In this document: positions 30,950 to 38,951 of the stretch, piece after piece
How the letters are laid out: every line of letters starts with the position of its first letter
Position numbering within the stretch: position 1 is the first letter of the stretch
Assembly (NCBI RefSeq): GCF_014489515.1
Contig: NZ_CP060782.1
Location: 682,001-746,000, forward strand
Direction: 5' to 3'
DNA from: Sphingomonas sediminicola
GTDB lineage: Bacteria > Pseudomonadota > Alphaproteobacteria > Sphingomonadales > Sphingomonadaceae
DNA: 64,000 nucleotides
The notes under the pieces: model-generated
What the model was told of the DNA's origin: nothing
Database searches by the model: none
What the model saw: only the letters and a program-made list of their open reading frames with translations
Position numbers and translations under genes: made by a program

Positions 30950-31776
30950 TGGTCAAGATCGCACTCTTCCAGTCGAATACGGGCATCGACCCCGCCGCCA
31001 ATGCCGCGCGCATGGTGGACGCAATCGATCGCGCCGCGGACGCCGGCGCCGCAATGCTGTTCACGCCCGAAATGTCGGGGCTCCTCGATCGCGACCCCGA
31101 GCGGGCCGCGCACAACGTGCGGCTCGAAGAGAATGACGAAGTGCTCGCCGCGGCGAGAGAAGCGGCCCGCGAGAAGGAAATCTGGGTCCACATCGGTTCG
31201 CTCGCGGTGCGTACCGAGGGACGGCAGCTCGCCAACCGTGCCTTTGTAATTGACCCGCGAGGCGAGGTCCGGGCGCGCTATGACAAGATCCATCTGTTCG
31301 ACGTCGATCTTCCCACGGGCGAGAGCTGGCGCGAGAGCAACGTCTACAAGCATGGCAGCGAGGCGGTGATCGTCGACGGTACGCCCGTGGGAAAGCTGGG
31401 CCTTACCATCTGCTACGATTTGCGCTTCCCGGCGCTGTTCGCTCGCCTTGCGGAGGCTAACGCCGATGTGATCGCAGTTCCGGCAGCGTTCACGGTCCCG
31501 ACCGGAAAGGCGCACTGGGAAGTGCTCCTGAGGGCGCGCGCGATCGAAGCCGGCGTGTTCATCGTGGCTGCAGCGCAGTCAGGTCATCATGAGGACGGTC
31601 GCAACACCTACGGCCATTCGCTGGTCATCGATCCGTGGGGCGAGGTGTTGCTCGACATGGGCGAAGGAGCCGGTGTGAAGACGGTCGAGGTCGATCTGAG
31701 CAGGATCACGGACGTGCGCAGCCGCGTCCCGGCGCTCAGCCATCGCCGGCCCATCCACGAGGCGGTCGCGCGATGA
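30949..31776 (+). CDS. Carbon-nitrogen hydrolase (Nit1/Nit2-like, nitrilase superfamily)
   Basis: The 275-residue protein carries the nitrilase triad: Glu in LFTPEMSGLL (about residue 42), Lys in RARYDKIHLFDVD (about residue 111), and Cys in KLGLTICYDLRFPALF (about residue 153). This close match to Nit2-type sequences suggests omega-amidase or deaminated-glutathione amidase activity rather than true nitrile hydrolysis. Its location immediately after grxC, with an overlapping TGATG, would fit a glutathione-related repair role. Confidence 0.9.
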   Translation: MVKIALFQSNTGIDPAANAARMVDAIDRAADAGAAMLFTPEMSGLLDRDPERAAHNVRLEENDEVLAAAREAAREKEIWVHIGSLAVRTEGRQLANRAFVIDPRGEVRARYDKIHLFDVDLPTGESWRESNVYKHGSEAVIVDGTPVGKLGLTICYDLRFPALFARLAEANADVIAVPAAFTVPTGKAHWEVLLRARAIEAGVFIVAAAQSGHHEDGRNTYGHSLVIDPWGEVLLDMGEGAGVKTVEVDLSRITDVRSRVPALSHRRPIHEAVAR

Positions 31777-32188
31777 TCGTATTCGATCTCAAGTGCCTCG
31801 ACGGCGGAGAAGTCTTCGAGGGCTGGTTCAGCTCCGGTGCCGACTTCGACGAGCAAACCGAGCGCGGGTTGCTGCAATGCCCTTATTGCGGGTCGGCGAA
31901 GGTCGAGAAGGCGCCGATGGCGCCGCTCGTCGGCCGGTCGGATGGGCCGCGCTCGGACGTGAAGGGGATGATGGCCGAATTGGCAGCGCTGCAGACGAAG
32001 ATGCTCAGCAATTCGGAATGGGTCGGCGACAAGCTTCCGGAGCAGGCGCGCGCCATGCACCTAGGAGAGATCGAGCCGCGCGCGGTCCATGGCAAGGCGA
32101 CCGCCGAAGAGACAAAGTCGCTGATCGAGGAAGGGTGCCGCTTCTCCCTCTCCCGCTTCCGGTGGTGCCGCCCGGCCAAGTGAATTGA
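31773..32188 (+). CDS. DUF1178 family protein with zinc-ribbon-like motif, one frameshift
   Basis: The protein begins MIVFDLKCLDGGEVFEGWF and has LLQCPYCGSAKVEKAPMAP near residues 36-54, the DUF1178 signature with a C-x2-C pair. The frame as given ends early at 32183. Adding one G in the GGG at 32133-32135 restores LIEEGVPLLPLPLPVVPPG and the end QVN with a stop at 32188, which is how DUF1178 proteins finish (138 residues). The ATG overlaps the nitrilase stop. The function is unknown. Confidence 0.85.
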
Positions 32189-32223
32189 TAAAGCCGCGCC
32201 TCTTGCCTATTCCGGCGCTCGGC

Positions 32224-32300
32224 GGCTCCGTAGCTCAGCAGGATAGAGCGTCGGTTTCCTAAACCGCAGGTCGGGGGTTCGAGTCCCTCCGGGGCCACCA
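32224..32300 (+). tRNA. tRNA-Arg (anticodon CCT)
   Basis: A 77-base cloverleaf can be folded by eye. The acceptor arm GGCTCCG pairs with CGGGGCC (one G-T pair), the D-arm is GCTCAGCAGGATAGAGC, the anticodon loop TTCCTAA reads CCT at 32258-32260, the T-arm GGGGG-TTCGAGT-CCCTC is canonical, and CCA is encoded. The outermost anticodon-stem pair is a T-C mismatch. The anticodon reads AGG codons. Confidence 0.95.
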
Positions 32301-32324
32301 AATTGGTTCACAGCGGACAGGGCA

Positions 32325-32594
32325 ATGGCTGTAGAACAGCACAAATCGAAGGGCGGAAACCTCTTCACTGACCATCCACGATCTCTCGGAATGACGTGGG
32401 CTCAGCATGGCGCCGGAGCGGCCAAGATCGGTTTCGAGCTGCTGGCTGTAGGGGGTGCTTGCCTGATCCACGCGATTGTACCGGGCTGGTTCACCGAAAC
32501 GGCAGGCAGGAAGATTGTCGACCTCAGCGAGCACATCAAGAAGCGGCGCATAGGGGCGAAGAACCCGGAGCAATGGTCTGACTATGACATCTGA
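32325..32594 (+). CDS. DUF6356-like small membrane-associated protein
   Basis: The 89-residue protein contains [19 protein letters not shown], then a hydrophobic stretch (about residues 36-55, [20 protein letters not shown]) and a basic end with HIKKRR. I recognise this as a small family common in sphingomonads and often called DUF6356. The function is unknown. The last 11 bases overlap the next gene, so they are probably cotranscribed. It begins 25 bases after the tRNA. Confidence 0.75.
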   Translation: MAVEQHKSKGGNLFTDHPRSLGMTWAQHGAGAAKIGFELLAVGGACLIHAIVPGWFTETAGRKIVDLSEHIKKRRIGAKNPEQWSDYDI

Positions 32595-33905
32595 CCGGCA
32601 CCTGCCGGTCGCGATCGTCGGTGGCGGATTTTCGGGCACCATGGTTGCGGCGCATCTCGCGCGCAAAGGCATCGAATCCGTCCTGATCGACGGCGCGGGC
32701 CGAGCCGGCCACGGTGTCGCCTATTCAACCCGAGAACCAGCCCACGTCCTCAACGTCCGCGCCGAGGTGATGAGCGCCTGGGCGCACGACCTCGACCATT
32801 TCGTCCGGGTTGCGGAGGCGGACGGCGGGCATCGCCGCGACTTCGTTCAGCGGCAGCAGTTCGGGCGCTATCTGCGCGGAATCCTCAAGGACACGATCGA
32901 CAGCGGCTGCCTGCGGCTGGTCGAGCGACAGGCCGTTGAAGCCGAGCCGGGCGAGGACGGCTGGACGCTCCAGCTGGACAATGGCGAAGAGCTCCGGGCG
33001 AGCGGACTCGTCTTGGCGATAGGCAACCAGCCGCCCGAGCCGCTGCCGTTCGGACGTGACAGCTCGCGGGTCATTCACAATCCGTGGAGCGGGGACGCCC
33101 AGGCGGCGGTCGAGGACCTGGCCGCGAGCAACGAGGACGTCCTGCTGGTCGGAACCGGCCTGACCATGGTCGATGCCGTGCTTTCGCTCGACGCGGCCGG
33201 GCACCGCGGACGGATTGTCGCGCTGTCGCGGCGGGGATTGATACCGCGCGGGCATACGGACTCCGCCCGGCACCGGTCGCCGCCGAGGACGTACCGCACG
33301 GTCATGTCCGAACGATCTGGCGCTGGCTCCGCAAGCGCGGCGCGGAAGTCGGCTGGCGCTCGGCCGTCGACGGGCTCCGGCCGCACAGCCACCGCCTCTG
33401 GCAGAGCCTTCCGCTGCACGAGCAGAAGAGATTTGCCCGTCACGCCCGGCCCTGGTGGGACGTTCATCGTCATCGCATCGCCCCGGAAGTCGCTGAGCGA
33501 CTGCAAGGGCTGATTGCCGAAGGCCGGCTGCAAATCGTCGCTGGCCGTATCCAGTCTGTGACGGACGATGATCTTGGGCTGACAGTGGCTTACCGGCGGC
33601 GTGGGGCGTCGCGGCTCGACGAAGGCTGCTTCGCCTATATGATCAACTGTACCGGGCCGCTGGGAACCATTTCCCGCACGCGGGATCCATTGCTCAAGGG
33701 AATGCTCGCCGATGGACTGATCCGCCCCGACAACCTCGGGATTGCCCTCGACGTTGACGAAAGGTCGCGCGTAGCCGGATCCAACCGGGCCTGGGCGATG
33801 GGGCCGCTGACCAAAGGACGGTATTGGGAAATCATCGCGGTTCCCGATATCAGAGGGCAGGCGGCAGCGGTCGCGGACGATATTGCGATGGAGCTTGGGC
33901 GATGA
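32584..33905 (+). CDS. FAD/NAD(P)-binding protein (FAD-NAD(P)-binding domain family), one frameshift
   Basis: With one C restored at 33265-33267 the protein has about 440 residues. The N-terminal dinucleotide motif is [33 protein letters not shown] and [12 protein letters not shown] follow, and a second Rossmann-type motif [16 protein letters not shown] lies near residue 185. The repair joins [13 protein letters not shown], and the rest runs through MINCTGPLG to [19 protein letters not shown], typical of the pfam NAD_binding_9 group. The substrate is unknown. It overlaps both neighbours by a few bases. Confidence 0.82.
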
Positions 33906-34524
33906 GCGCGTTCGAACATGGCGAGCCGGAGGACGGCGACCTCGTCGAATCCTCTTCAACCGGCAAGATTCCGGAAGACGTGAGCGAGGCCATTCGGACC
34001 CTCATCCGCTGGGCCGGCGACGATCCCGAACGCGAGGGTCTACTCGATACTCCCCGGCGCGTTGCCAAGGCGTGGAAGGAATATGCGCGGGGTTATGAGG
34101 AGGATCCGGCGGTCCATCTCAGCCGCACGTTCCACGAGGTCGGCGGCTATGACGAGATCGTGCTGCTGAAGGACATTCCGTTCCAGTCGCACTGCGAGCA
34201 CCACATGGCGCCGATCATCGGCAAAGCGTCGATCGCCTATCTGCCGGGCGACAAGGTGGTCGGCATCAGCAAGCTTGCGCGGGTACTCCACGGCTTTTCC
34301 CGCCGGCTGCAGGTGCAGGAGCGGCTGACGGCGCAGGTCGCGGACGCGATCTGGAATCATCTTCAGCCGAAGGGCGTCGCGGTCGTGATCGAAGCGAGCC
34401 ATGCCTGCATGACCGCTCGCGGCGTTCAAACCCCGGCGTGATGATGACTACCAGCCGGATGATGGGGACTTTCCGCGCCGACGAGCGGAGCCGCCGCGAA
34501 GTGCTCGCGCTGATGGGATACTAA
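33902..34524 (+). CDS. folE: GTP cyclohydrolase I, one frameshift
   Basis: FolE converts GTP to dihydroneopterin triphosphate, the first step of folate synthesis. The frame encodes [17 protein letters not shown] (zinc Cys/His) near residue 96, [20 protein letters not shown] and [14 protein letters not shown] (third zinc ligand). As given, it stops right after VQTPA. One C restored in the run at 34431-34434 gives [18 protein letters not shown] and ends EVLALMGY at 34524, the usual FolE C-terminus and length (207 residues). The ATG overlaps the preceding stop. Confidence 0.93.
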
Positions 34525-34663
34525 TCCGCGTTTACTTTCGATTAATTACAGATAATCTCCCGCGCCGGACGACCTCGCCCACCTGTCGAAATGACGGGGC
34601 CGACCAACCGAGCGGGCGGCCAATTGTGGCAGACCCTCGTGTAGCTGAAGGGGGTACTTCCAC

Positions 34664-35500
34664 ATGAGATTGATGACGTGCACCGCCATCGCCGCCGCGA
34701 TGATCCTATCTCTTCCGGGCTGTAAGCAGCAGGAAAGCGCCGCCGGCAACGAAGCTGCTTCAACCGAAGCGGCCGGCAGCCTTGCAGCGCTGAACGGCAC
34801 CTGGAAAACCGATCGCGAAAGCGTGAAGTTCGAGCAGAAGCCCGACGAATATCTGCTGAAGGATGGCAGCTACAGCTGCAACACCTGCATCCCGCCGCTG
34901 ACGACGCCGGCCGACGGTCAATTCCATCCGGTCAAGGACCGGCCGTACTACGACAGCATGTCGGTGAAGGTCGTCGACGACAAGACGGTCGAGTTCCATC
35001 GCAAGAAAGGCGACAAGGAAGTCTCTTCCAACGTCCTCACGGTCTCCGCCGACGGCAATACGGCAACGGCAAAGTTCCACGATGCAACGGTAACGCCCGC
35101 AGTCGACGGGCAGTCGACACTTAAGCGGGTTGGGCCTGCTCCGGCCGGTGCTCATGCCATTTCGGGTCAATGGACGCCGGAAAAGGTGAACGAGTATTCC
35201 GAAGAGGCGCTCAACGCGACGTACAAGATCGAGGGCAACAAGGTGAGCTGGTCCGGCCAGGGACAGTCCTACACTGCTGAAATCGGAGGTCCGGCGGTTC
35301 CGATCACGGGAGACATCGGAGGAACCACCGTCCAGGTCACTCAGGACGGCGGTGCGCTCAAGGAAACCTTTACCCGCGACGGCAAGGTCGTGAACGAGAC
35401 GGCGACGACGGTATCGGCCGACGGAAAGTCGCTAACTTGGGTGAGCAGCGATCCTCGAGACGGCTCGAAGGTCACTGGCACGGCCAACAAGACCAACTGA
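34664..35500 (+). CDS. Lipoprotein of unknown function
   Basis: The 278-residue protein has a lipoprotein signal (MILSLPGCKQQ, Cys near residue 20), a short Ala/Glu linker and then two similar Thr/Lys-rich beta-strand regions. Matched stretches such as TVSADGNTATAKF and TVSADGKSLTWVSS recur, suggesting an internal repeat of a small beta fold. A CNTC pair lies near residue 72. No enzyme motif was found. The AT-richer 139 bases upstream (34525-34663) probably hold its promoter, but I cannot assign the boxes with confidence. Confidence 0.75.
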   Translation: MRLMTCTAIAAAMILSLPGCKQQESAAGNEAASTEAAGSLAALNGTWKTDRESVKFEQKPDEYLLKDGSYSCNTCIPPLTTPADGQFHPVKDRPYYDSMSVKVVDDKTVEFHRKKGDKEVSSNVLTVSADGNTATAKFHDATVTPAVDGQSTLKRVGPAPAGAHAISGQWTPEKVNEYSEEALNATYKIEGNKVSWSGQGQSYTAEIGGPAVPITGDIGGTTVQVTQDGGALKETFTRDGKVVNETATTVSADGKSLTWVSSDPRDGSKVTGTANKTN

Positions 35501-35577
35501 GTTGGGGAGGCGCGCCGGGCGGTTCGGGGGATCCGTCCGGCAGCTCCCATGGAGACCATCCTCGCAATCCGCGTTGA

Positions 35578-36129
35578 ATGGCCATGGCAAAGAAGCCTGA
35601 GCGCAAGCAGAAGCTGAAGGTCTTCGTGACCCCGATCGGCTTCCACGACGCTTATGTCGCGGCGCCAAGCCAGAAGGCCGCGCTCGAAGCTTGGGGCGCG
35701 GATTCGAACATCTTCGCGCAAGGGATCGCGGAGCAGGTCACCGACCCGAAGCTAATGGAAAGGCCGCTCGCCAGTCCCGGCAAGGTAATCAAACGGGTGC
35801 GGGCAAGCGCGGACGAGCACTTCGCCGAACTGGACCGGGCGGCGCCGAAGAAGGCGAAGGACAGCGGCAAGGTCGTCGCGCTCAAGCCGAAACCGAAGTC
35901 CAGGCCGAAGCCGAAACGGGACGAGCTCGAGGCTGCCGAAAAAGCGCTCGAGAAGGCCGAGAAGAAGCAGCGCAAGAAGCTCCGCGAGATTGACGATGAG
36001 CTGCAGGCGCTCGAGCGCAAGCGCCGCGATCTACAGCGAAAGCATGAGGCCGAGCGGGACTGGCTGTCCGAAAAGGCGGAACAGGCTCGTTCGAGCTACG
36101 AACGGGCCATGCGCGACTGGAAGGGCTAA
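35578..36129 (+). CDS. Coiled-coil protein with conserved N-terminal domain
   Basis: The 183-residue protein has a globular N-terminal domain (KLKVFVTPIGFHDAYVAAPS, then GIAEQVTD), a Lys/Pro-rich linker (LKPKPKSRPKPKRDE) and a long charged coiled coil with heptad-like Leu, Glu and Lys. I recognise it as a sphingomonad protein sometimes labelled TolA-like because of the coiled coil, though no TolA membrane anchor is present. It is probably cytoplasmic. The function is unknown. Confidence 0.72.
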   Translation: MAMAKKPERKQKLKVFVTPIGFHDAYVAAPSQKAALEAWGADSNIFAQGIAEQVTDPKLMERPLASPGKVIKRVRASADEHFAELDRAAPKKAKDSGKVVALKPKPKSRPKPKRDELEAAEKALEKAEKKQRKKLREIDDELQALERKRRDLQRKHEAERDWLSEKAEQARSSYERAMRDWKG

Positions 36130-36214
36130 TCCGGCAATCATCGCAAATCCCGGCCGCCAACAACCATTTGTTCACCCTCATGGCGCATCAGGAAGGCGGG
36201 AAGAGCGTATATAG

Positions 36215-36718
36215 ATGACTCTATCAGTCCAACTTGCTGAACCGCAGACCGACCGCAGGCGGGCGAATCGCGCTGCCCTGCGCCTTAACGCCACGATGCG
36301 CGAAGCCGGCCGAAGCCGGGTCCAGGCGCGGCTGATCGATATTTCGACTCACGGATGCCGGATCGAGTGCGCTTCGGGCGCGTCTTCCGACACGTGGGTA
36401 TGGCTCAGCATCGCGGGGCTGGAGACGCAATATTGCCGCGTCGTCTGGCGCCACCAGGAATTTGCAGGGCTGGAATTCGTGACTCCGTTGGCCGAGCCGG
36501 TGCTCGAGCGGCTGCTGTCCGACCAGCATCACTTGAGCGAGGCATCGATCAACGAACTGCGCGACATCGCCAGCCGCACTCACCGCCTTGCGAACAAGGA
36601 CAAGAATACGGACGCCGAACTTCTCGCCGAGCTGTCCGACAAGTGCGCGGTCGAAGCGGTGATCGAGGGGCTACGGCTCGGCGAGGCCGAAGCGCAGTCC
36701 AACAACTCCAGGAAGTAA
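36215..36718 (+). CDS. PilZ domain protein
   Basis: The 167-residue protein has a PilZ-like domain in residues 12-105. The arginine cluster DRRRANR precedes the strand LIDISTHGCRIEC, which corresponds to the D/N-x-S-x-x-G motif that binds cyclic di-GMP. An alpha-helical tail of about 60 residues follows. The first motif (R-x-x-x-R) is present, so nucleotide binding is plausible. It is a likely effector for the cyclic di-GMP enzyme at 10.6-13.2 kb, though the two genes are far apart. Confidence 0.82.
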   Translation: MTLSVQLAEPQTDRRRANRAALRLNATMREAGRSRVQARLIDISTHGCRIECASGASSDTWVWLSIAGLETQYCRVVWRHQEFAGLEFVTPLAEPVLERLLSDQHHLSEASINELRDIASRTHRLANKDKNTDAELLAELSDKCAVEAVIEGLRLGEAEAQSNNSRK

Positions 36719-36735
36719 TAACGGACAAAGAAGAG

Positions 36736-36770
36736 GGGCGCCGCCCGGGTGAGCGACGCCCTTAATTGTT
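36736..36770 (+). terminator. Rho-independent terminator after the PilZ gene
   Basis: GGGCG-C-CGC (36736-36744) pairs with GCG-A-CGCCC around an eight-base loop with one mismatch. TTAATTGTT follows. It starts 18 bases after the PilZ stop and lies just before the end of the converging PAS-like gene. Confidence 0.55.
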
Positions 36771-36775
36771 CGTGA

Positions 36776-38230
36776 TCAGGCGGCCTTTGCCTGCCCGTTG
36801 AGGATCGGCGCGATTCCGCCTGCTTCCTCGATTCGTGCGGCGAGCGACCCGCGCGGCAGGTCTTGCTTCAGCGCCCAGGCGAGGACCGCTTCGAGCTGCG
36901 AGATGGTCGCATCGTCGCACATGCCGTCGAAAGCGAGCTTCACGACGGGCTTCATCGGCGAGCGGAGCTGGATCTTCAGCCCTTGGTCTTCGACGAGCTT
37001 GAGATATTCGTCCGCGCTTTCCTCGGCATCGAGAGCGAAGTCGTAAGCTGCGCTCAGGCCTTCGTAGAGAGCGAGGTTGCTGCGGATCTTTGCCATCCGG
37101 GCTTCGTCGGCCTTCGAACGGACTTCGGCCAATTTGTTCTGCAAGGTTCCCTCCGGTCCACTGGTTACGACAACAGCATCTTTGGCGATCGCTTCGGCAG
37201 ATTTCTCGACAGGTTCTTCGGCAATTTCCTCGTCATGGATGGGGTCTTCGACCACTTCTTCCACGACGGCTTCTGGTTCCGGCGCCATCTCTTCCTCGAA
37301 TGCCTCTTCGGCCTCGACTTCCGGTTCCGGCTCCGAAGCGACTTCGGGTTCGGCTGATGCTTCCAGCTCGGCTTCCTGCTCGACGGCTTCCGGCTCGGAC
37401 TGAAGCTCGTCCTCGGTGGAGGGGAGCTTCGGATCCATCTTCACGATGTTCCCGTAGAAGCCCTCGACGCCGGCCAGGGCATCGAAAATCTTAGCGGAGA
37501 AGCCAGGGCGCCTGGGTTTCGCTTCGGGTTCCGGCGCCGGCTCGGGCTCGGCTTCAAGGACTTCGGCTTCGGGCTCGACGACCTCGGCTTGCGGCTCTTC
37601 GAGCTCGGCGGATTCCTCGACCAGCTCAGCGGCCGGTTCAGCCGCTTCTTCGACAGGCTCGACGATTTTCTCTTCGGCGACTTCGGCAACTTCGGCGTCC
37701 TCGGCCGCCACTGGCTCTTCGGCGGCAGCGCCGGCGCCTTTCAGGCTGACGAAGCCATAAACGTAGTCGATCCACTTTCCGGTCGAACTGAACGGCAGCA
37801 GCGTGATCCAGCAATGCGTCGTCGAATCGCCTGACGGGAAATTGTCTTCAAAAGCGATCGGCTGGCGTGAGCTGGCGACGATCGGAAGCTGGTTGGCGAT
37901 GCAGGAGAGAAGGGAGGGGCGCGCAGCCTCGCTGATCCTTTCGATCTTCTGGTTGCCGTCCTTCAGGGCGTGGCCAAGGTGGCGGATATCGGCATCGTCG
38001 CCGCCGCCCATGACTTCGAGGAGGATGCTGCAGGGCCCCGCGTCGGAGATTTCGAGGGGGTCAAGGTCGCGGATCGGCGGAAACGGGCGGTCTCCGCGAA
38101 TGGAAAGCCAGTAGTTGAAGACCGTAGCGTGCCGGCGCCGTTCCGCAGGAGAAATCTCCTTGAACGCGTCCAACAGCGCCTCGGCCGATGTATTGTCAAC
38201 TGCCTTCATGTCGCCAACGGGCGCACCCAT
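36776..38230 (-). CDS. PAS-like (PAS_5 type) protein with a long acidic linker
   Basis: The 484-residue protein has three parts. Residues 1-165 resemble the alphaproteobacterial PAS_5 domain (VFNYWLSIRGDRPFPPIRDL, then DAGPCSILLEV). Residues 165-345 are an acidic, Glu/Pro/Ala-rich segment likely to be disordered. Residues 345-484 form a helical C-terminal domain ending EAGGIAPILNGQAKAA. The ATG at 38230 is preceded by GGAGGG at good spacing. No output enzyme domain is visible. It may be a scaffold or sensor. It converges with the PilZ gene. Confidence 0.72.
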   Translation of the reverse strand: MGAPVGDMKAVDNTSAEALLDAFKEISPAERRRHATVFNYWLSIRGDRPFPPIRDLDPLEISDAGPCSILLEVMGGGDDADIRHLGHALKDGNQKIERISEAARPSLLSCIANQLPIVASSRQPIAFEDNFPSGDSTTHCWITLLPFSSTGKWIDYVYGFVSLKGAGAAAEEPVAAEDAEVAEVAEEKIVEPVEEAAEPAAELVEESAELEEPQAEVVEPEAEVLEAEPEPAPEPEAKPRRPGFSAKIFDALAGVEGFYGNIVKMDPKLPSTEDELQSEPEAVEQEAELEASAEPEVASEPEPEVEAEEAFEEEMAPEPEAVVEEVVEDPIHDEEIAEEPVEKSAEAIAKDAVVVTSGPEGTLQNKLAEVRSKADEARMAKIRSNLALYEGLSAAYDFALDAEESADEYLKLVEDQGLKIQLRSPMKPVVKLAFDGMCDDATISQLEAVLAWALKQDLPRGSLAARIEEAGGIAPILNGQAKAA

Positions 38231-38365
38231 CGAACCCTCCGCGTATCTACCCCGCGCATGGTTTGCCCGCGTGACTCTTAGAAAAGGTTAAAGCGGTGGC
38301 GACTTTGACGAATTCTGGGGACAGCCGACGAGTATCCTTGGCTGCCCCGCAGGCCTTCAGCGCCC

Positions 38366-38854
38366 TCAGAATGAGCAGTTGTTCGGCTGTGGCTCATCGT
38401 TCCGCCTGGTCGATCCAACCGGAAGGAATTGCGTCGCGACCGTTTCCGCAGCCGCTCCGGATTCATTCTTCAGCAAATGAGCATGGTCACCGCTGTCGAC
38501 GAAGCCCTCGCCGGCGCGGTAGATTTTCGGCTGGCACAGGGGATCGTCGCTTTCGTACACGGTGATCTCACCGAGGGTCACCGTGATCAGGCTCGGCCCC
38601 GGGTGCGAGTGCCAGCCGCTCTGTCCGCCGATAGCGATCGAATTCCGGACGACGTAGATGTCGGAGTCGTCCTTCGTGTCGATTTTGACGTCCCACTTGT
38701 CTGTCTTGTCGCCCTTCACCTCGAGCGGTGGGAAGGCGCCTTTGAATGTTTGCACGGCGCTGAAGCCGGAGGCCGGGGTTGCAAGCGCCGGCGCGGAAAT
38801 CCAAGCCGAAGCGAGCAGGGTTCCGGTAGCAAGCAAGATTTGGTGATGTTTCAT
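38366..38854 (-). CDS. Secreted cupin-domain protein
   Basis: The 162-residue protein has a Sec signal peptide (about residues 1-26, ending ALAT). A single cupin barrel follows with the metal motif SGWHSHPGPSLITVTLGEIT (two His and later Glu) near residue 81 and SGDHAHLLKNES near residue 121. The location is periplasmic. It is divergent from the CadC-like regulator, with 97 bases between starts, and may be its target. The catalytic role is unknown. Confidence 0.82.
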   Translation of the reverse strand: MKHHQILLATGTLLASAWISAPALATPASGFSAVQTFKGAFPPLEVKGDKTDKWDVKIDTKDDSDIYVVRNSIAIGGQSGWHSHPGPSLITVTLGEITVYESDDPLCQPKIYRAGEGFVDSGDHAHLLKNESGAAAETVATQFLPVGSTRRNDEPQPNNCSF

Positions 38855-38951
38855 CGCTGCTCTCCCACATAATTCCAGTCACGAAGACTGTGCTGCTGGA
38901 TGTTAATCTGCTAGGTCGGCAGCATGATTTATTGGTGATCTATTGCCGATC

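Noticed and set aside
36788-37690. Coding on the plus strand opposite the acidic linker (Phe/Ser-rich frames)
   Set aside because: The Phe/Ser text is the reverse complement of Glu/Ala codons and has no ribosome site.
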